Source: an uncultured Clostridia bacterium
GTDB taxonomy: Bacteria; Bacillota; Clostridia; UBA1381
NCBI GenBank assembly: GCA_934489015.1
Contig: CAKSSN010000035.1
Coordinates: forward strand, 1 to 21,428
Direction of reading: 5' to 3'
Length of the DNA stretch: 21,428 nucleotides
Both the position numbers and the translations under genes were made by a program. Positions 16,729 to 21,428 of the stretch are shown here, in pieces. A model generated the notes under the pieces. It saw only the letters and a program-made list of their open reading frames with translations, searched no databases and was not told the DNA's origin. Position 1 is the first letter of the stretch; every line of letters begins with the position of its first letter.

Positions 16729-16742
16729 TATAAGCGCTTTTT
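16729..16742. promoter_or_regulatory. Possible CcpA cre-like operator in the divergent control region
   Basis: The 8-base palindrome AAGCGCTT (16732-16739) forms the core of a cre-like 14-mer. Compared with the Bacillus consensus TGWAANCGNTNWCA it matches at the central CG and most flanking positions but misses the G at position 2 and the final CA. It lies 16 bases upstream of the regulator's -35 box. Carbon-catabolite control of a pectin locus would make sense, but the match is imperfect. Confidence 0.3.
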
Positions 16743-16757
16743 TCGTTATGATTTTTA

Positions 16758-16786
16758 TTGACACGAACAACTTTTTTTAGTATAAT
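16758..16786 (+). promoter_or_regulatory. Perfect consensus sigma-A promoter of the AraC-type regulator
   Basis: TTGACA (16758-16763), a 17-base spacer, and TATAAT (16781-16786): both boxes match consensus at every position. Transcription would start near 16793, about 40 nt before the chosen ATG at 16835. Confidence 0.85.
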
Positions 16787-16834
16787 AATACTTGTTAAGA
16801 AATCGAATTTTTATGTTACGGAGTGAAAAGCATC

Positions 16835-19117
16835 ATGGATGTAAAAGGAGTTTATTCAAAATTCAAACGTTTTTTTAATATAAAATCAAAGACATTTTTA
16901 TTGCTTTTAATGTCATATATTCTTATTCTCGCAATACCTGCAATTACGACATTCTTTATATGCGGCAATTACCAGGCAGCGCTCACAAAGCAATACAAGC
17001 AGCAAACGGATAACCTTATGGAAACCGTAAGTTCAAACACGGCGTCGGCAATAAAAGATATACGCAAGCTGTATTCTTATGCAATAAATTACGAAAACAT
17101 AAATGATATTATGGCAATCGGCAGCACACGTGAATACAGCACCAGCAAAAAAGTAAAAGAATTTTTAAATCCGATTTACTGTTTTTCCGCAAACAGCTTT
17201 GAATCATACTTTATTTATATGAAGAATTCCGATACGGTCCTTGCCGATAACGCAATATGCAGCAGCGAATACTACTATAAATCCGTTTTCGGCAGCAGCT
17301 CATTTTCATATAATGATTGGCTTGCAAGCATTACATATCCCGAAAGCCGTCTTACTTCATACTATACCGACGGAAACAAAACCGTTAAAATGATGTATCA
17401 TATCACGTACACAAACAGTTTTGGGAACACTATGGTACTGTGCGCCCTAACGGACGGTAAAATTTTTGTCGGAGACACGGATATTGCAAAGACCTTAGTG
17501 GACTGCGATGTGTATGTTTCGGACGCTTCCGGAAATATTCTGCTTTCTTACACAAATCTCAGCCAAAACAGATTTTTTCCAAACGTAAGCAGCATAAAGG
17601 AAAATTCCGAAAACAAATACAATTTCACCTCATCACGCATATATGTGGGTGCAACTCCGATTGACGTCAGCGTTGTATCGCCACGCTCGTTCCACAATCC
17701 TATTATACGCAACACGCTGCGGTTTTCGATAACGGTTATAGTTTTGTGCATAATTCTTTGCTCATTGCTTATAGTATATTTCTGCACAAAGCATTATGCT
17801 CCCATTTCCGAATTTATGCGGCTGTTCGGCGAACACATAGCTGAAAACGAATATACTTACATACGGAAGAACATAGAACATATTCTCTCGGAAAATATGG
17901 CTCTGTCAAATCAAACGGATTCCTTTGAGGAAAAGCAAAGAAGCTATATCTTGGGCAAATACGTTACAGGCAGCTATTCGCCGCATTATATTGAATCCGC
18001 ATTTAAAAGCAATAATATAACATTTCCGTATAAACTTATTGCCGTATGCGTTTTTCAGATTAAAAATCCGAACGAGCTTTTTGCAGATACTCCGGGTCTT
18101 TCCGACGAGCGCCGATACAATGATTTATTGTTTATCATAAATAATGTATTCAGCGAGCTTTTCGACACTCCCGGATACTCCTGTGATATTATAGATTCCG
18201 CCGGATATATCTTCTGCATAGTAAACAGCTCCGAAAGCGTATCTGAGATAAACAGAGTTATAGAAAATACAATGAATTTCGGTTTGGACTCTATTTATGA
18301 CAATTTCAACCTTTCCATAAGCTATGTCGTATCCGATCCGGTTCATACACCGTATGAATTCTCCGCAGCTTGCAGCGAGGCTCTGTACCTTTTGAATTAT
18401 AAAAATATGCTTGGGATAGATCAGCCGCTGTTTTACAGCTATTATAAAAACCATCCGTCAGCATCGGACAGTTATTTCTCAGCCGATATCGAGCAGATAC
18501 TGGTCAACTATATTTCAAACGGTCAGGAGAAAAAGGCGCATGAGTGTATAGATGAGATTTTCATAAATCTTAAATCGGCAAACCTTCCGCTTGACAGGCT
18601 GAAATGTATTCTTATAGATATTGCCTCCGTGCTGCTTAAAATTCCCAGAATAAGCATTTCCGATGACGAGCAGACGCATTTGTTCAGCATGATTCTTTCC
18701 GCGTCCGCAAACCTTTCGGATATGAAAAAGCTAATGTTTACCACCATCTCCAACATATGCGGGCAAATAAAATCGCAGGCGACAATGTATAAAGATCAGC
18801 GCATAAACAATCTTATAAAATACATAGATGAAAATTTCAGCAATCCTAATCTCAGCCTTACCCTTATAGGCAGCGAATTTCATCTTGACGCCGGATATTT
18901 GTCAAAGCAGTTTAAAGATTACACCGGCATAAGCATAGTAAACTATATAAACAAGCTCAGAACCGAAAAGGCAAAGGACATAATAAATGCCGGCTCTTCC
19001 GACAGCATAGAAAAAATTGCGCAGAAGGTAGGCTACAACAACGTAAGAACGTTTAACAGAATTTTTGAAAAATCCGAAGGAATTTCTCTTGCCGCATATA
19101 GAAAATCAAGAATTTAA
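16835..19117 (+). CDS. Membrane-anchored AraC-family transcriptional regulator, YesS-like
   Basis: A 760-aa regulator with a transmembrane segment near residues 20-42 (FLLLLMSYILILAIPAITTF), an extracellular sensor region of about 250 residues, a second transmembrane segment about 295-318 (ITVIVLCIILCSLLIVYF), a cytoplasmic middle region, and a C-terminal AraC DNA-binding domain at about 656-760 with two helix-turn-helix units (LTLIGSEFHLDAGYLSKQF and IEKIAQKVGYNNVRTFNRIF). Size and layout match Bacillus YesS (about 760 aa), which controls rhamnogalacturonan use. Start: the GTG at 16823 overlaps GGAG (16820-16823), so GGAG more likely serves as ribosome site for the ATG at 16835. Placement between the CE12 gene (divergent) and a sugar-binding lipoprotein gene suggests it senses extracellular pectin oligosaccharides and activates these genes. 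Confidence 0.88.
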   Translation: MDVKGVYSKFKRFFNIKSKTFLLLLMSYILILAIPAITTFFICGNYQAALTKQYKQQTDNLMETVSSNTASAIKDIRKLYSYAINYENINDIMAIGSTREYSTSKKVKEFLNPIYCFSANSFESYFIYMKNSDTVLADNAICSSEYYYKSVFGSSSFSYNDWLASITYPESRLTSYYTDGNKTVKMMYHITYTNSFGNTMVLCALTDGKIFVGDTDIAKTLVDCDVYVSDASGNILLSYTNLSQNRFFPNVSSIKENSENKYNFTSSRIYVGATPIDVSVVSPRSFHNPIIRNTLRFSITVIVLCIILCSLLIVYFCTKHYAPISEFMRLFGEHIAENEYTYIRKNIEHILSENMALSNQTDSFEEKQRSYILGKYVTGSYSPHYIESAFKSNNITFPYKLIAVCVFQIKNPNELFADTPGLSDERRYNDLLFIINNVFSELFDTPGYSCDIIDSAGYIFCIVNSSESVSEINRVIENTMNFGLDSIYDNFNLSISYVVSDPVHTPYEFSAACSEALYLLNYKNMLGIDQPLFYSYYKNHPSASDSYFSADIEQILVNYISNGQEKKAHECIDEIFINLKSANLPLDRLKCILIDIASVLLKIPRISISDDEQTHLFSMILSASANLSDMKKLMFTTISNICGQIKSQATMYKDQRINNLIKYIDENFSNPNLSLTLIGSEFHLDAGYLSKQFKDYTGISIVNYINKLRTEKAKDIINAGSSDSIEKIAQKVGYNNVRTFNRIFEKSEGISLAAYRKSRI

Positions 19118-19135
19118 ACAATTTTTTTGCTTTTT

Positions 19136-19156
19136 ATCACTTGTTAAAAAAGTGAT
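19136..19156 (+). repeat. Inverted repeat overlapping the -35 box of the lipoprotein gene
   Basis: ATCACTT (19136-19142) and AAGTGAT (19150-19156) are perfect 7-base inverted arms around GTTAAAA. The -35 hexamer of the downstream promoter starts inside the left arm. The stem is AT-rich and lacks a following T-run, so an operator is more likely than a terminator. Confidence 0.45.
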
Positions 19157-19169
19157 TATATGCTACTAT
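19141..19169 (+). promoter_or_regulatory. Probable sigma-A promoter of the solute-binding lipoprotein gene
   Basis: TTGTTA (19141-19146), 17-base spacer, TACTAT (19164-19169); each box matches consensus at four of six positions. Transcription from near 19176 would leave almost no leader for an ATG at 19183 but about 25 nt for the ATG at 19201, which supports the later start. Confidence 0.4.
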
Positions 19170-19200
19170 TAAGAATATTATTATGAAAGAGTTATTTAAA

Positions 19201-20760
19201 ATGAAAAAGAAACATACTTTTATATTTTTATTAACATCGCTGCTTGCAGCGTCATGTGCAAAAGACAGCAGTAATAAAAACAATATGGATTTAAGTACAT
19301 ATCCGATAGAAACAGATGTTGAACTGACTTATTTCATGCCGCTTAATGAAGCGCTTACGTCAGCAATATCAAATTTTTCAGAAACGCGATTTGCACAGGC
19401 TATGCGCGAAAAAACAGGCGTTCAGGTAAAATATATTCATCCGCCTATAGGTCAGGAGGACGAAACATTTAATCTTATGCTGGCTTCAAACGACCTGCCC
19501 GACATTGTTGAGTCTATGGTATCGTCAATGTTCGGTGGAGTCGATTCAAAGCTCAGAGATCGTGTTGTGCTTCCGCTTAATGATTTTATGGACGATTACG
19601 CTCCGGCACTTTCGGAATATTTGAAGCAGCATCCAAACATCGACCGAGAAGTAAAGCTTGATGACGGCACTTATCCATGCTTCCCCTTCATACGCGGAGA
19701 CAAATCGCTGCTTATCTCATCAGGTCCGGTAGTGCGTCAGGACTGGCTCGATGAGCTCGGTCTTGACACACCGCGAACAATTGATGAATGGGAAAAAACG
19801 CTTACAGCATTTAAGGATAAAAAGGGTGCGCTTGCCCCGTTTTCTTGTACAACTATTCCGGTCCTGTTTCAATTTGTCGGTTCCGATTACGGATTTTACA
19901 TATCCGATAACACCGTTAAATTTTCGCCTTTGGAACCGGAGTTCAAAACAGCGCTTGAAACCCTGCGTCGCTGGTATGAAAACGGACTTCTCGATCCGAA
20001 TTATACGCTTACGGATCACGCAATGCTTAGTTCCAACATCTTAAACGGGCTTACAGGCGCTACGCATACAGGAGGAGGTGCGGGACTCGGCAGATGGATT
20101 GTATCGTCAACAAATCCGGATTTTAAGCTTGCAGGTGTTGAAATGCCGTTAAACCAGCATAACGAGCCCAGCGAATTCGCCTCAATATCCAACTATTTTT
20201 GGGGATACGGCGCAATTGTTACTACCGCCTGTAAGTATCCGGAGCTTGCCGTTAAATATATGGATTACAGCTATACAACAGCCGGCTCAATGCTTAATAA
20301 TTTTGGAATTGAGGGCGAGAGTTATAAAATGATTGATGATTTTCCTACATATACAGATGTAATTATGCATAACAGCAACGGTTTATCGGTAAATTATGCA
20401 ATGGCAAATTATATGAGAAGCTATAGTTCCGGACCGTTTGTACAGGATGCACGATATATTACGCAGTATTACAACCTGGATGAACAAAAGCAAGCTCTTA
20501 AAGAATGGGAAAAAGGTGTTGATGCTGCACTTGAAAGGACCTTGCCAAACTTGTCTCTTTTAAACGATGAAACAAGCGAATATTCGGAGCTTTACACCAA
20601 GCTTTCAAAATATATCGAAGAATCCGTTACCGAATTTATTTCCGGTACAAAACCCATGAGCGAGTTTAATAATTTCATCGATCATCTCAAAGAGCTCGGT
20701 GTGGACAGGGCAATTCAAATTCAGCAAAATGCATATAATCGCTATTTAAAGCGTGAATAA
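19201..20760 (+). CDS. Sugar-binding lipoprotein of an LplA/YtcQ-type (CUT1) ABC importer
   Basis: A 519-aa extracellular solute-binding protein. A lipoprotein signal (MKKKHTFIFLLTSLLAAS) precedes Cys19, the predicted lipid-anchored residue. The mature part shows family features: AMREKTGVQVKYIHPP, LMLASNDLPDIVE, RQDWLDELGLDTPRTIDEWE, and FSPLEPEFKTALETLRRWY. Such proteins (B. subtilis LplA, YtcQ, YesO relatives) deliver oligosaccharides, in several cases pectin- or rhamnogalacturonan-derived, to two permeases. An alternative ATG at 19183 lies six codons earlier; I prefer 19201 because AAAGAG sits 9 bases upstream and the signal peptide then starts directly. It follows the regulator gene and would normally be followed by two permease genes, but here only a broken start and an insertion sequence follow. 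Confidence 0.88.
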   Translation: MKKKHTFIFLLTSLLAASCAKDSSNKNNMDLSTYPIETDVELTYFMPLNEALTSAISNFSETRFAQAMREKTGVQVKYIHPPIGQEDETFNLMLASNDLPDIVESMVSSMFGGVDSKLRDRVVLPLNDFMDDYAPALSEYLKQHPNIDREVKLDDGTYPCFPFIRGDKSLLISSGPVVRQDWLDELGLDTPRTIDEWEKTLTAFKDKKGALAPFSCTTIPVLFQFVGSDYGFYISDNTVKFSPLEPEFKTALETLRRWYENGLLDPNYTLTDHAMLSSNILNGLTGATHTGGGAGLGRWIVSSTNPDFKLAGVEMPLNQHNEPSEFASISNYFWGYGAIVTTACKYPELAVKYMDYSYTTAGSMLNNFGIEGESYKMIDDFPTYTDVIMHNSNGLSVNYAMANYMRSYSSGPFVQDARYITQYYNLDEQKQALKEWEKGVDAALERTLPNLSLLNDETSEYSELYTKLSKYIEESVTEFISGTKPMSEFNNFIDHLKELGVDRAIQIQQNAYNRYLKRE

Positions 20761-20781
20761 ATCTAGAGAGGTGCAAAATAC

Positions 20782-20856
20782 ATGAAATAAAAAGTAAATA
20801 AAATATCAACAAAGCCAAATGAAGCAACAAAAGCGAATAATATAAAAAAAAGAGCA
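20782..20856 (+). pseudogene. Remnant of an ABC permease gene start (stop at codon 3)
   Basis: 22 bases after the lipoprotein stop there is a well-placed ribosome site (AGAGAGGTG) and ATG AAA, then TAA (20788-20790). The same frame then stays open to 20941, reading KVNKISTKPNEATKANN IKKRAW at first: a Lys/Asn/Thr-rich stretch like the cytoplasmic N-termini of LplB-type permeases, which normally follow this kind of lipoprotein gene. A single base change (AAA to TAA) would explain the stop. The insertion sequence cuts off the rest. The right end given here is an estimate; I cannot fix the junction. The permease identity is inferred from context, not from a conserved domain. Confidence 0.4.
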
Positions 20857-20866
20857 TGGCAAACAA

Positions 20867-20917
20867 GCCTTGCGGCGAAAATCAAAATTTTCGATTTTAA
20901 AAATTATCAAGCAAGGC
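20867..20917 (-). repeat. Nested inverted repeats at the transposase 3' end
   Basis: Outer arms GCCTTGC (20867-20873) and GCAAGGC (20911-20917) enclose inner arms CGAAAAT (20876-20882) and ATTTTCG (20887-20893). The outer right arm overlaps the last codons of the transposase. On the minus strand a run of T (20851-20843) follows about 15 bases after the stem. This may be the element's terminator or part of its terminal structure. Confidence 0.45.
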
Positions 20918-21428
20918 GTTTTAAAGTTTTCACGCTGCGATAAGAAACATCTTTCTTAGTGATAACGGCAGCAATTGCAATCGATAAGAGCGATATATGA
21001 GCAATTGTATTAAGATTTTTTACAGAATTGCCACTGCGGACGAAAACTCTTTCGCAGCCTGCCTGCTTAAAGCGAGAATTATATCTTCCGGCTTCTGTTC
21101 TGAGAGCATAAACAGATTTAAAAGCTATTGAGCTTCTATCAATGGAAAGCCTGTAATCATCCGGAATAGTTACGTATTTAGTGCAGCCACGATTTTTCTT
21201 ACCGTTATTCCAACATTTGTGATTGCATGGACAACAGCCGCCTTTGGAGCGTTTAAACGGACAGCTGTATTTCTGACGTGTTCGACCGTTTTCTGAAAAC
21301 TTGCCGTCTTTGTGCATTGCCAGTCCGGCTTCGCAAATGATATTTCCTGCTGGCAGCTTTTTGGGATTTTTGGTGTTTCGTTTGTTTAAGGCAATAAAGC
21401 AATCACCGTTGTATGTATCATGAACAGT
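20907..21428 (-). CDS. DDE-type transposase, C-terminal part (cut by window edge)
   Basis: The frame is open from the window edge to a TGA at 20909-20907, giving 173 residues. It starts TVHDTYNGDCFIALNKRN, contains a Cys-rich insert (CPFKRSKGGCCPCNHKC) and then YRLSIDRSSIAFKSVYALRT, EAGRYNSRFKQAGCERVFVR and SGNSVKNLNTIAHISLLSIA. This is the C-terminal DDE catalytic region of an IS transposase of the broad IS1182/IS4-like group; I cannot name the exact family. The usual 'RTxxERxN' block, carrying the third catalytic acid, reads RTEAGRYN here, so Glu may be replaced by Gly (GGA codon). The DDE aspartates lie outside the window, so activity cannot be judged fully. Confidence 0.75.
   Translation of the reverse strand, partial: TVHDTYNGDCFIALNKRNTKNPKKLPAGNIICEAGLAMHKDGKFSENGRTRQKYSCPFKRSKGGCCPCNHKCWNNGKKNRGCTKYVTIPDDYRLSIDRSSIAFKSVYALRTEAGRYNSRFKQAGCERVFVRSGNSVKNLNTIAHISLLSIAIAAVITKKDVSYRSVKTLKRLA

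Larger units (their letters stand above)
20857..21428 (-). mobile_element. Insertion sequence, one end, continuing past the right window edge
   Basis: The region from about 20857 onward holds the 3' end of a transposase gene and hairpin-forming sequence typical of an IS end. The left boundary is uncertain because only one end is visible, so terminal inverted repeats and target duplication cannot be matched. It stands directly in the path of the sugar-transporter operon. Confidence 0.6.

Noticed and set aside
16823..16834. GTG start of the AraC-type regulator
   Set aside because: It overlaps the only good ribosome site (GGAG), which fits the ATG at 16835 instead.
19120..19156. Intrinsic terminator after the regulator gene
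   Set aside because: The inverted repeat is AT-rich and no T-run follows the stem; the T-rich stretch lies before it.
1..21428. tRNA, rRNA, riboswitch or CRISPR array
   Set aside because: No cloverleaf, rRNA core sequence, regularly spaced direct repeat or known aptamer core was noticed by eye in the intergenic regions; a covariance-model scan would be needed to exclude weak cases.

Overview
The window is low-GC, Gram-positive-type DNA, probably from an uncultured Clostridia gut or rumen bacterium. Evidence for this: strong AGGAGG-like ribosome sites, sigma-A promoters with 17-bp spacers, SLH-anchored surface proteins, a membrane-bound AraC regulator of the YesS type, and an LplA/YtcQ-type sugar-binding lipoprotein. 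The set of secreted multidomain pectin enzymes plus SLH proteins recalls pectin specialists such as Monoglobus. That comparison is an inference from gene content, not a taxonomic assignment.

Layout. Positions 1-16558 are all on the minus strand; read in transcription order: (a) 16558-13448, a secreted CE12-type rhamnogalacturonan acetylesterase with three LamG-like modules and its own promoter; (b) 13277-3053, a tight three-gene operon (gaps of 10 and 12 bp) encoding a secreted PL2-type pectate lyase, an 880-aa protein with N-terminal SLH repeats, and a 1429-aa protein with LamG-like modules, atrophied Ig-like repeats and C-terminal SLH repeats; (c) after a 64-bp gap with a hairpin, a fused glucosamine-6-phosphate deaminase + ROK sugar kinase (2988-1366), then nagA (1351-221), then the first 57 codons of a GH116 glycosidase that runs off the left edge. 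On the plus strand, divergent from the CE12 gene, are a YesS-like membrane AraC regulator (16835-19117) with a perfect consensus promoter and a solute-binding lipoprotein (19201-20760). The next gene, expected to be an ABC permease, is visible only as a ribosome site and a short open frame with a stop at codon 3. An insertion sequence follows, with its transposase C-terminus on the minus strand running off the right edge.

How the genes could work together: the regulator would sense an extracellular pectin-derived signal and drive the divergent promoter region. CE12 would remove acetyl groups, PL2 would cleave polygalacturonate, and the two SLH proteins would bind to the cell wall and probably present or bind polysaccharide. 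The binding lipoprotein would capture oligosaccharides, although its permeases appear to have been cut off. The nag genes form a complete cytoplasmic GlcNAc route: kinase, deacetylase, deaminase. The adjacent GH116 enzyme may supply the sugar. The most unusual items are the in-frame NagB-ROK fusion, the PL2 lyase in a multidomain secreted Gram-positive context, and the broken transporter operon. I saw no tRNA, rRNA or CRISPR array. No gene-free stretch exceeds 300 bases; the longest is the 276-bp divergent control region 16559-16834.
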